A stretch of DNA of 64,000 nucleotides from Gemmobacter nectariphilus. Its GTDB lineage: Bacteria > Pseudomonadota > Alphaproteobacteria > Rhodobacterales > Rhodobacteraceae. Within the stretch, counting starts at the first letter, position 1. Each line of letters begins with the position of its first letter. The position numbers and the translations under genes were made by a program. Under the pieces are notes generated by a model. It did no database searches. It saw only the letters and a program-made list of their open reading frames with translations, and had not been told where the DNA came from. The stretch is taken from positions 1 through 64,000 of the forward strand of contig DYMU01000003.1 of assembly GCA_020721445.1 (NCBI GenBank). Direction: 5' to 3'. This document shows, piece by piece, positions 1 to 8,363 of this stretch.

Positions 1-160
1 TTGACAGGCCAAGCCGAAGGCGTTGACAGGCCAAGCCGAAGGCGTTGACAGGCCAAGCCGAAGGCGTTGACAGGCCAAGCCGAAGGCGTTGACAGGCCAG
101 CCGAAGGCGTTGACAGGCCAGCCGAAGGCGTTGACAGGCCAAGCCGAAGGCGTTGACAGG
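1..160. repeat. Tandem direct repeat, unit ttgacaggccaagccgaaggcg (22 bp) with two 21-bp variants; 7 full copies plus a partial one, truncated by the window start
   Basis: Units read directly at 1-22, 23-44, 45-66, 67-88, 89-109, 110-130, 131-152, partial 153-160. Confidence 0.97.
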
Positions 161-204
161 ATCGTGGGTTGTGGCGGCCGGGGGCATCGGGCAAAATCGC
201 ACGC

Positions 205-2151
205 ATGATCAGAATGACCCTTTCCCGGCTTACAGCACTGTTGGCCCCCGTCGCAGTGGCACTGTGCCTGTCGGGGCCAGCGCGCGCCGACGAAGCTCAG
301 GCCATGCGCACGGCGCTGGAATTGGTTGCGGGCAAGGATTGGGACGGCGCCTTGCGCGTGGCCCAGCGCGATGTGGGCCGCGATCTGGTGCTGTGGCACC
401 GGCTGCGGGCGGGCGACGGCGTTCTGGGCGATTACGAAGATTTCCTGTCGCGCAACGCCGATTGGCCGGGGCTGGATCTGCTGCGCAAGCAGGGCGAGGC
501 CGCCGTCGCCCGCTCCACCACGCCCGAACGGGTGGTGCGCTATTTCGCCGGCAACCCGCCGCAAACCGGCGCAGGGGCTGCCGCGCTGATCCGTGCCTTG
601 CAGGCCCTTGGCCGCGCCGATCAGGCCGAAGATGCCGCCATGCAGGCCTGGTCCGAACTTTCGCTGACCGCCGAAGACGAGGCCGCGATCCTGTCGCTTG
701 CGCCCAGCTCGGTGGCCTTGGTGCACGAGCTGCGCCTCGACCGCCTGCTGTGGCAAGGCCGCGAGGCTGAAGCACAGCGCATGCTGCCGCGCGTGCCCAA
801 GGGCTGGCAGGCGCAAGCCAGGGCGCGTCTGGCACTGCGCGCCGGGGCCGAAGGGGTGACAGCCCTGATCAATTCGGTGCCATCGGCGCAGGCCAAGGAT
901 GCAGGCCTTGCCTATGAACGGTTCATCTGGCGGATGAAGCGCGACATGTACGACGACGCCTTGCCGCTGATCCTCGATCGCAGCACCTCGCCGGCCGCCT
1001 TGGGCGACCCGCAGGCCTGGGCCGAACGTCGGGCGATCCTGACCCGCTGGCTGCTGCGCCAGAACCGCCCGAAAGAGGCCTACAAGGTGGCGTCCTCGCA
1101 CCATCTGACCCGCGGCGGCGGCTATGCCGATCTGGAGTTTCTGTCAGGCTTCATCGCGCTGCGCCGCCTGAACGACCCCGCCCGTGCGCTGACGCATTTC
1201 CGCCATCTCGAGGCCGGGGTGGCAACGCCGATCTCGCTGTCGCGCGCGCTGTACTGGCAAGCCCGCGCGCATGAGGCGGGCGGAGACGCACAAGCCGCCA
1301 CCGACAGCTATCGCAAGGCGGCGCGACACCAGACCGCCTATTACGGCCTGCTGGCCGCCGAAAAGCTGGGGCTGTCGCTGGAGGCCGGTCTGGTGTCTGC
1401 GGCCCGCCCCGCCGATTGGCGCAAGGCGGGCTGGGCCGGGTCTTCGGTGCACCGGGCCGCGGCTCTGGCGCTGTCGGCAGGCGACCGCGCCCTGGCCAAA
1501 CGGTTCTGGCTGCATCTGGCCGAAAGCCTTGATGCAAACGGGCTTGATCAACTGGGCGACATGGCCCTGTCGCTGAACCAGCCGCATATCGCCGTGCTGA
1601 TCGGCAAGGCGGCGGCGGAACGTGGCATCATCCTGCCCCGCAGCTATTACCCGGTCACCGATTTGGTTCCCGACGGGTTGGCGGTCAGCCGCGCCTTCGC
1701 CCTTGCCATCGCCCGGCGCGAAAGCGAGTTCGAACCCGCCGCCCGATCCAGCGCCGATGCGCGCGGCTTGATGCAGCTGCTGCCCGGCACCGCCAGAATG
1801 ATGGCCACCAAGGCCGGCCTGCCCTTCGATGCCGCCCGCCTGACCCGCGATCCGGCCTATAACGCCACGCTTGGCAGCGCCTATCTGGCAGAACTGGTGG
1901 CGGAATTCGGCCCCTCCATCGCGCTTGTCGCCTCGGGCTACAATGCCGGCCCCGGCCGTCCGCGCCGCTGGATCACCGAATACGGCGATCCGCGCAGCCC
2001 GACTGTCGATGTGGTCGATTGGGTCGAATCGATTCCCTTTACCGAAACCCGCACCTATGTGATGCGGGTGGTCGAAGGCGTCGTCCTTTACCGCGCCAAA
2101 CTGCGCGGCAGCCCCGGGCCGGTCAATGTGACGGCCGAACTCAAGGGCTGA
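205..2151 (+). CDS. slt: Soluble lytic murein transglycosylase (SLT family)
   Basis: ORF with signal peptide (MIRMTLSRLTALLAPVAVALCLSGPARA) and SLT motif ARRESEFEPAARSSADARGLMQLLPGTA...ASGYNAGPGR. Confidence 0.92.
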   Translation: MIRMTLSRLTALLAPVAVALCLSGPARADEAQAMRTALELVAGKDWDGALRVAQRDVGRDLVLWHRLRAGDGVLGDYEDFLSRNADWPGLDLLRKQGEAAVARSTTPERVVRYFAGNPPQTGAGAAALIRALQALGRADQAEDAAMQAWSELSLTAEDEAAILSLAPSSVALVHELRLDRLLWQGREAEAQRMLPRVPKGWQAQARARLALRAGAEGVTALINSVPSAQAKDAGLAYERFIWRMKRDMYDDALPLILDRSTSPAALGDPQAWAERRAILTRWLLRQNRPKEAYKVASSHHLTRGGGYADLEFLSGFIALRRLNDPARALTHFRHLEAGVATPISLSRALYWQARAHEAGGDAQAATDSYRKAARHQTAYYGLLAAEKLGLSLEAGLVSAARPADWRKAGWAGSSVHRAAALALSAGDRALAKRFWLHLAESLDANGLDQLGDMALSLNQPHIAVLIGKAAAERGIILPRSYYPVTDLVPDGLAVSRAFALAIARRESEFEPAARSSADARGLMQLLPGTARMMATKAGLPFDAARLTRDPAYNATLGSAYLAELVAEFGPSIALVASGYNAGPGRPRRWITEYGDPRSPTVDVVDWVESIPFTETRTYVMRVVEGVVLYRAKLRGSPGPVNVTAELKG

Positions 2152-2161
2152 CCCAAAGACT

Positions 2162-2192
2162 TTGCTGCTTTGAAAATACTCCCGCCGGAGGC
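2162..2192 (-). terminator. Dispersed terminator-like element downstream of the EamA gene
   Basis: Reverse complement gcctccggcgggagtattttcaaagcagcaa, preceded on the minus strand by hairpin gaggc-tgt-gcctc. Confidence 0.6.
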
Positions 2193-2217
2193 TTCCCCGT
2201 CAGCCAGAGGCACAGCC

Positions 2218-3096
2218 TCAGCCGCGCTGCGACCGCAGCCTTTGCCGCCACAGCGTGAACAGCCCCGCCGCCACCACGATCCCCGCGCCGATGGCGACAT
2301 TGATGCGCAACGCCTCGTCAAACACCAGCAGCCCGATCCCCGCGGCAAACGGCAGTTGCAGATAGGCAAGCGGCTGGATGGCCGAAGCTTCAGCCACCTC
2401 ATAGGCCCGGATCAAGAACCAGTGCGACAGCGCCGCCGTGCAACACAAAAGCGCCATCCAGCCCCAGTCCCCTGCGCTCATCGGCTGCCAATGCCAGATA
2501 CCGATTGCGGTCATCACCACCGCCCCGGTGGTTCCGGTCCAGAAGAATGACACCAGGGCCGCATCCTTGCGGGCGACATAACGGGTCAACAGACCGTAAA
2601 GCGCGAACATGGTTGCCGCGGCCAGCGGGATCAGCGCCTCGACCCGGAACACGCCGTAGCCGGGTTCCAGAATGATCACCACGCCGACAAAGCCGACACC
2701 AATCGCCAGCCAGCGCCGCCAGCCGACCTTTTCGCCCAGCACCGGGCCGGAAAGTGCTGCGATCAGTAAGGGATATGTTGCAAACACCGCGTGGCTTTCC
2801 ACCAGCCCCAGCGCCACAAACCCCAGCACCATGATGCAGATCTCCAGCGCCAGCAGCACCCCGCGCAGGGCCTGAACCTTCGGCATCTGCGCCCGTACGG
2901 CAGCCCGCAACCCGCCCGGCGCGCGCGACACCAGCAAGGTCACGAAGGCCGCAAAGAACCAGTAGCGCACCATCACCACCATCCAGACGTTATACGTCCC
3001 GCCCAGATGGCGCGACAGCCCGTCCTGCACGGCAAAGATCATCGTGGTGGCGACCATCAGCCAGATGCCCAGCCGGGTGTTTTGTGTCACGCCCAT
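2218..3096 (-). CDS. EamA/DMT family transporter
   Basis: Multi-TM ORF, MGVTQNTRLGIWLMVATTMIFAVQDGLSRHLG...; internal start chosen from the larger ORF because the upstream part overlaps mnmD. Confidence 0.85.
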   Translation of the reverse strand: MGVTQNTRLGIWLMVATTMIFAVQDGLSRHLGGTYNVWMVVMVRYWFFAAFVTLLVSRAPGGLRAAVRAQMPKVQALRGVLLALEICIMVLGFVALGLVESHAVFATYPLLIAALSGPVLGEKVGWRRWLAIGVGFVGVVIILEPGYGVFRVEALIPLAAATMFALYGLLTRYVARKDAALVSFFWTGTTGAVVMTAIGIWHWQPMSAGDWGWMALLCCTAALSHWFLIRAYEVAEASAIQPLAYLQLPFAAGIGLLVFDEALRINVAIGAGIVVAAGLFTLWRQRLRSQRG

Positions 3097-3794
3097 GCGT
3101 CTTGTGCCCGTTCGGGCCCATTTTTCCGGCCCGTGGTCATATGGCGTTTGCGGCCATGCCCGGGCTGGCGGCTGACGGCAAATCCTGCCTCGGCCAGGGC
3201 GCGGCGCACGTGCCCTGCGGCGGTGTAGGTGGCAAAGCTGCCGCCCTGTGCGGTGTGGCGGGCCACCTGTGCCATCAGCTCGGGCGACCAAAGTTCGGGG
3301 TTCTTGGCGGGCGAAAAGCCGTCCAGAAACCAGGCGTCCGCGCAGCCTTGCCAAGCGGGCAGGGTGTCACGCGCATCACCGACAATCACCTCGACCAGCA
3401 TCCCCGGCAACGCGAAGCGGCGCGCGCCAGCCTCCCACGCCGCCAGAAACCCGGTTGCGACCGCCTGCGCCTGCGGGAAATGCGCCAGCGCGCGGGCAAT
3501 GTCCGCAGCAGGCAACGGATAGGCCTCAAAACTGGTAAAGCGCAGGGTGCCGGGCCGACCGGTGCCCTGCCACGCGATCAGGCTGGCCAACAGGTTCAAC
3601 CCGGTGCCAAAACCCAACTCGGCGATGTGAAAGCCAGACTGCAACCTCTCGGGCAGGCCATTGCCCGCCAGGAACACATGCCGCGTTTCCGCCAAACCGT
3701 CATGCAGCGAAAAATACGGGTCATCAAAGCGGCGCGACACCGGAACCCCCCCGTCGCGCCAGTCAAGCTCTGTCCCTTGTTGGATATCCGTCAT
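3087..3794 (-). CDS. mnmD: tRNA (5-methylaminomethyl-2-thiouridine)-methyltransferase, MnmD-type (MnmC N-domain-like)
   Basis: AELGFGTGLNLLASLIAW and DAWFLDGFSPAKNPELWSPELM motifs typical of the MnmC methyltransferase domain. Confidence 0.88.
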   Translation of the reverse strand: MTDIQQGTELDWRDGGVPVSRRFDDPYFSLHDGLAETRHVFLAGNGLPERLQSGFHIAELGFGTGLNLLASLIAWQGTGRPGTLRFTSFEAYPLPAADIARALAHFPQAQAVATGFLAAWEAGARRFALPGMLVEVIVGDARDTLPAWQGCADAWFLDGFSPAKNPELWSPELMAQVARHTAQGGSFATYTAAGHVRRALAEAGFAVSRQPGHGRKRHMTTGRKNGPERAQDAWA

Positions 3795-3859
3795 TTGTCG
3801 TATGCCCGCAGCCGGGGCCTGTCCCAAGCCCCCTCATCCATGGTCAGAAGGAAGCGAAA

Positions 3860-4900
3860 ATGACAAGACCCGATCTGACGGTGATGGGCGGCGGCGTCTT
3901 CGGCCTGTCCTGTGCGTGGGAGGCGGCGCGGCGCGGGGCGCGGGTGCGGCTGGTCGAATGTGACCGCATCGGTGCCGGGCCTTCGGGCGGGCTGGTGGGG
4001 GCGCTGGCCCCGCATGTGCCGGAAAACTGGAATGACAAGAAGGCGTTCCAACTGGACAGCCTGCTGATGGCGCAGGGGTTCTGGGACGGGGTCGAGGCCG
4101 CGTCAGGCCTGCCCACAGGCTATGCAAGGCTGGGCCGCCTGCAACCTCTGGCCGACCGGGCGGCAGCCGATCGGGCGCGGGCGCGGTCGGCCGAGGCGGC
4201 GGCGCTGTGGCAGGGGCAGGCGGTCTGGCAGGTGGTGCCCGCCACGGGGGCAGAATGGGAACCCGCCAGCCCGTCGGGCCTGCTGGTGCACGACAGCCTG
4301 ACCGCGCGGATCAGCCCGCGCCAGTCGGGCACCGCCCTTGCCGCCGCGATCCGCGCGCGCGGCGGGGTGGTCGAGATCGGCCAGGCCACGCCCGAAGGCC
4401 CGGTGATCTGGGCCACCGGACTGGCCGGGCTGTTGGCGCTGGGCAACGATCTGGGGCGCGTCGTGGGTGCGGGGGTCAAGGGCCAGGCGCTGGCCCTGGG
4501 GCTGGATGCAAGCGATCAGCCGCAGATCTTTGCCGACGGGCTGCATATCGTGCCGCATGCCGATGGCACGGTGGCCATCGGCTCGACCTCGGAAACCGAA
4601 TGGCTGGACCCGCAGGCGACCGATGCACAATGCGAGGCGCTGCTGGCAAAGGCCATCACGATCTTGCCGGTCTTGGCGCATGGCCGCGTGCTCGAGATGT
4701 GGGCCGGCGTGCGCCCCCGCGCCCGCAGCCGCGCGCCGATGCTGGGGCCGTGGCCGGGGCGGCCGGGGCATTTCATCGCCAACGGCGGCTTCAAGATCGG
4801 CTTTGGCATGGCGCCCAAGGTCGCACAGGTGATGGTTGATCTGGTGCTGGACGGAAAAGATACAATCCCCGACGGCTTTCGGGTCGAGGCCTCGCAGTAG
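3860..4900 (+). CDS. FAD-dependent oxidoreductase (DAO superfamily)
   Basis: N-terminal Rossmann motif VMGGGVFGLSCAWEAARRGARVRLVE; C-terminal GVRPRARSRAPMLGPWPGRPGHFIANGGFKIGFG. Confidence 0.88.
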   Translation: MTRPDLTVMGGGVFGLSCAWEAARRGARVRLVECDRIGAGPSGGLVGALAPHVPENWNDKKAFQLDSLLMAQGFWDGVEAASGLPTGYARLGRLQPLADRAAADRARARSAEAAALWQGQAVWQVVPATGAEWEPASPSGLLVHDSLTARISPRQSGTALAAAIRARGGVVEIGQATPEGPVIWATGLAGLLALGNDLGRVVGAGVKGQALALGLDASDQPQIFADGLHIVPHADGTVAIGSTSETEWLDPQATDAQCEALLAKAITILPVLAHGRVLEMWAGVRPRARSRAPMLGPWPGRPGHFIANGGFKIGFGMAPKVAQVMVDLVLDGKDTIPDGFRVEASQ

Positions 4901-4942
4901 CCTGAACCCCTCTGCCCGCTGCGCCCCGGTCTGGCCGGGCAA

Positions 4943-5016
4943 GCCTCCGGCGGGAGTATTTCAAAAGCAGCAAGCCTGACCGGGCGGACTGGAATTGCTG
5001 CTTTGCAAATACTCCG
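4943..5016. terminator. Inverted pair of dispersed terminator-like repeats between convergent genes
   Basis: gcctccggcgggagtatttcaaaagcagcaa (4943-4973) faces ttgctgctttgcaaatactccgg (4995-5016); the 21-nt arms differ at 2 positions. Confidence 0.6.
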
Positions 5017-5057
5017 GGGGGCGCGCGCAGCGCGGGGGGCAGCGCCCCCCTCTTGCC

Positions 5058-5405
5058 TTACAGCTCGATCTCGCCTTCTGGGGCGGGCAGCGGCATCGGC
5101 GGCGGCACGCCCTTGCGGCGGGGGATCAGGATATCGCCGTTGTCCAGCACGCGCGGGGCGTCATAGTTGCGGATGTCGTCGATCAGCGACATCAGGTCTT
5201 TCATCGCGGGTTCGATGTCGCTCAGCGCCTTGCCCATTTCGTTCAGCGCGGGTTCCATCTCGCGCATCAGGCCGCGAAACAGCAGCTTTGCGCCCTCTTC
5301 CATCAGGTCAAAGCCCTCTTCCTCCTCTGCCTGCGGCGCGGGCAGGGTTTGGGCATGGGCGGGCAGGGCGGCCAGAAGGGCCAGACTGATCAGGATGCGA
5401 TTCAT
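5058..5405 (-). CDS. Conserved periplasmic protein of unknown function, 115 aa, signal peptide
   Basis: MNRILISLALLAALPAHAQ signal sequence followed by acidic helical region. Confidence 0.75.
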   Translation of the reverse strand: MNRILISLALLAALPAHAQTLPAPQAEEEEGFDLMEEGAKLLFRGLMREMEPALNEMGKALSDIEPAMKDLMSLIDDIRNYDAPRVLDNGDILIPRRKGVPPPMPLPAPEGEIEL

Positions 5406-5448
5406 GGGGCCAGTATGCTGCCCGGCTGCGACAAAAGCAATTCACGAC

Positions 5449-6531
5449 TCAGGCCAGGGTCAGGTCGATCGTCACCGGGAAATGATCCGAGGCCTGCAAC
5501 AGCGCCTCGTGCAGCTCAGGCGTGTGCAGGCAGGCGGGGTCGTTCCACGGGTGCCAGATCCGCCATGCCGGTTGCGTTGCCGCCAGATCGGGCGACACCA
5601 TGATGAAATCCAAGAGCGCCTCGAAATAGCGCTTCTGCGGGCTCAGCCAGAAGCGCGCGGTTGTTGGCGTCAGGTTCATCCGTCCGGCCTGCGCCATGGC
5701 GGCATGCGGGTCATACATCCGTGCCTCGGTCGGCACGTCCAGACCCAGCACGATTTCCACGCCGGAATGGCCGAACAGCTTTTCAAACTCGTCCAGACCC
5801 GGACCATCGTTGAAATCGCCCAGCACGATCAGGCTGTCGCCCTGCGCCAGATGCCAATCGACCCGCGCCCGCAGCCAGATGCATTCGGCCAGTTGCTTGC
5901 GGCGGTTTTCAATCGACAGCCGGGTGATTTCGGCGGGCGTGCGGGCGCCATGCGGAGATTTGGATTTGGCATGCACCCCGATCAGCCGCAGATGGTGCCC
6001 CTGCGCGGTGGTGACGGCCAATTCCAGCGGCGGTTTGGAAAACCGGATCAGGTCGGGGGTCCTGTCGACATTCATGTCATAGCGGAAGGTGCCGTCAAAG
6101 CGCGGCGCATCGCGGCTGCCTTTCTTGCCCACCGCATCGCCCTTGGGGTCATGGCGCGGGTCCAGGCGGTCGGGGTCATAAAGCAGGGTGATCTCTTGCT
6201 CGGTTTCCGACACAAATCCGCTGATCGCGCGGCGGGTCCGCAGGCCGAAGGCGCTGGCAAAGCTTTCCAGCGCGACGGTCGAGGTCCGCTTGCTGCCGGT
6301 GTCGGGGGCTTCGATCACCATCACCGCATCGGCATCCATCGCGGTGAACACGATCCCCAGCGCCCCCACCTGTTCGCCCCGGGTGGTCTGATAGCGCGCC
6401 GATCCTTCCCCGTCGGCCAGCAACCGGCCTTCATCGTCAAACAGCGCATTGAACCATTCGACGTTATAGGTCGCAAGGCGCAGGCGTTCCGGCACACGCG
6501 GGGGCACAGGCGGGGTCAAATGCCTGGGCAT
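5449..6531 (-). CDS. Endonuclease/exonuclease/phosphatase family protein
   Basis: RLATYNVEWFNALF, VMVIEAPD, LIVLGDFNDGPG, ASDHFPVTIDLTL motifs; start ATG at 6531 overlaps upstream stop (TGATG). Confidence 0.88.
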   Translation of the reverse strand: MPRHLTPPVPPRVPERLRLATYNVEWFNALFDDEGRLLADGEGSARYQTTRGEQVGALGIVFTAMDADAVMVIEAPDTGSKRTSTVALESFASAFGLRTRRAISGFVSETEQEITLLYDPDRLDPRHDPKGDAVGKKGSRDAPRFDGTFRYDMNVDRTPDLIRFSKPPLELAVTTAQGHHLRLIGVHAKSKSPHGARTPAEITRLSIENRRKQLAECIWLRARVDWHLAQGDSLIVLGDFNDGPGLDEFEKLFGHSGVEIVLGLDVPTEARMYDPHAAMAQAGRMNLTPTTARFWLSPQKRYFEALLDFIMVSPDLAATQPAWRIWHPWNDPACLHTPELHEALLQASDHFPVTIDLTLA

Positions 6532-7247
6532 CAGGCGGCCTTGCGCCCCGAGATTTCGGCCCAGGCCGCGTTGATCGCGATCAGCCGGCGTTCTGCCAGC
6601 TTGACCGCCTCTTCCGGCACGCCGCGGGCGATCATCGCGTCGGGGTGGCTGTCCATCACCGCCTGTCGCCATGCGGCGCGGATCTCGTCGATCGCGGCAT
6701 CATGCGCCACGCCCAGCACGTCATAGGGGTCACGCGGCGCGCCCTCGACACAGCGCGCCCGCAAGGTGGCATAGCAGCGGTCGTCCAGCCCGAAGATGCC
6801 GGCCACCTCGCGCAGGAACGTATCCTCGGCGGGGTGAAAGGCGCCGTCCGCCATCGCGATGTGAAACAGACCCTCCAGAAGGTCGATCAGCACATTGCGG
6901 TCATCGGCGCACAGCGCCTGACCCTCGGGCCGGAACATCGCCGCCACCTTGCGGGCGTAAAGGTCAAACCCCGCCACATCCTGCCGGGCCAGATTGAACA
7001 CCCGCGCCGCATTGGCGGCCTCATCCTCGGGGATGGCGAAGACCTGGCGAAACGCCGACACCTCGTTGCGCGTCACCTGCCCATCGGCCTTGGCCATCTT
7101 GGCCCCAAGGGCAATGACGGCAATGGTAAAGCCCACCGATTTTTCCGGCGCGGTCTGCACCCCGCGCAACCGATCAAACACCACCGAAAGCCCTTCGCCT
7201 TGCGCGAGGGCCGAAAGCGCGTCAGCGATGCGGGTCCAGATCGACAT
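6531..7247 (-). CDS. TerB plus DnaJ domain protein (DjlA-like)
   Basis: TerB-like acidic helical domain followed by DPYDVLGVAHDAAIDEIRAAWRQAVMDSHPD. Confidence 0.85.
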   Translation of the reverse strand: MSIWTRIADALSALAQGEGLSVVFDRLRGVQTAPEKSVGFTIAVIALGAKMAKADGQVTRNEVSAFRQVFAIPEDEAANAARVFNLARQDVAGFDLYARKVAAMFRPEGQALCADDRNVLIDLLEGLFHIAMADGAFHPAEDTFLREVAGIFGLDDRCYATLRARCVEGAPRDPYDVLGVAHDAAIDEIRAAWRQAVMDSHPDAMIARGVPEEAVKLAERRLIAINAAWAEISGRKAA

Positions 7248-7278
7248 GGGCGCAGGATAGCGCGTGTTCGGCCAGATG

Positions 7279-7770
7279 TCAGGTCAGGATTTTCTGCATC
7301 AGCACAAGATCCATCCAGCGGCCAAACTTGCGGCCCACTTGCGGCATCATCCCCACCTCGGCATATCCCAGCGCCGCGTGAAATGCCCGGCCGCCGTGGT
7401 TTTCCGCCGTCACCGCCGCCACCATGACGTGAACCCCGGCTGCGCGGGCCTGCATCTCCAGTGTGGTCAGCAGCGCCCAGCCCAGACCGCGCCCGCCGGC
7501 CCCGGGGGCAAGGTGGATGGTGTGCTCCATCGAATGTGCATAGCCGATGCCGCCGCGAAACTGGTCATAGGTCGCAAAGCCGCAGACCGTGCCCGCCGCT
7601 TCGGCCACCAGAAAACAGCGGTTCACCTGCCGCGCGGCAATCGTGGCGCGCACCTCGGCCACGGGTTTTTCGGTGGCGTTGAAGGTGGCTGACGTTTCGC
7701 GGATATGGTGGTTCCAGATCAAGGCCACCGCTGCGGCATCATCGGGCGTGGCCGCGCGGATCAGATCCAC
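7279..7770 (-). CDS. GNAT family N-acetyltransferase (phosphinothricin acetyltransferase-like)
   Basis: IRAATPDDAAAVALIWNHHIRETSATFN; GRGLGWALLTTLEMQARAAG. Confidence 0.85.
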   Translation of the reverse strand: MDLIRAATPDDAAAVALIWNHHIRETSATFNATEKPVAEVRATIAARQVNRCFLVAEAAGTVCGFATYDQFRGGIGYAHSMEHTIHLAPGAGGRGLGWALLTTLEMQARAAGVHVMVAAVTAENHGGRAFHAALGYAEVGMMPQVGRKFGRWMDLVLMQKILT

Positions 7771-8363
7771 CGCGCACCCCCCGACGTGTCGATCTGCGCC
7801 CGCAGCGCCACCGGCCCCGCCGTGACCACAACCCGCGGATCGTCCAGCGCGCTCAGCGCCCTGCGCAAGGCGTCGGCGTCAGGATGCGCCAGCTCCAGCC
7901 GCAACAGCCGCGCGCCGCTGTCGGGCAGCCGCCGCGCCGGGTGCGCGCCCTGCCACTGGATCAACCCGGCAAACGCCCCGTCAAACGGCAAGCGGCCATC
8001 TTCGGGCACCGCCATCCGCCAGCGCAGATCGCCGCGCGCCAGGGCCACCGCCCGGCCCGTGCCCGCCGGGGCCATGGCCAGGCTTGCGTCCAGATCATCG
8101 CAAGCCGCCACCCAGTTGGTCAGCCGCGGCGGACCGGCGAAATGGTCCAGATCAAACCAGCGCGGCCCAGCCGGGGCAGGGGCCTGCGGGTCAATCGCGA
8201 TCACTTCCAGATACAGATCGCCCAGCCGCAGCAGGCGGTTGTGGGTGCCCATGTGGGGGTGCTTGCCGCCCTCTGCCATCGGCAGTCCCATCACTGCCTG
8301 CACCCATGCGCAGCCATCATCCAGCGCGGCGCAACGGACCACCAGATGATCAAGCCGCAGCAT
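7761..8363 (-). CDS. VOC/glyoxalase-like domain protein
   Basis: MLRLDHLVVRCAALDDGCAWVQAVMGLPMAEGGKHPHMGTHNRLLRLGDLYLEVIAIDP. Confidence 0.8.
   Translation of the reverse strand: MLRLDHLVVRCAALDDGCAWVQAVMGLPMAEGGKHPHMGTHNRLLRLGDLYLEVIAIDPQAPAPAGPRWFDLDHFAGPPRLTNWVAACDDLDASLAMAPAGTGRAVALARGDLRWRMAVPEDGRLPFDGAFAGLIQWQGAHPARRLPDSGARLLRLELAHPDADALRRALSALDDPRVVVTAGPVALRAQIDTSGGARWI

Noticed and set aside
1-160. CRISPR-like array or tandem -35 promoter array
   Set aside because: Units are contiguous with no spacers, and no -10-like hexamer lies at suitable spacing after TTGACA; treated as a minisatellite.
5167-6726. 519-aa + strand ORF
   Set aside because: Antisense to the 115-aa gene, the EEP nuclease and part of the TerB/DnaJ gene; no coding character.
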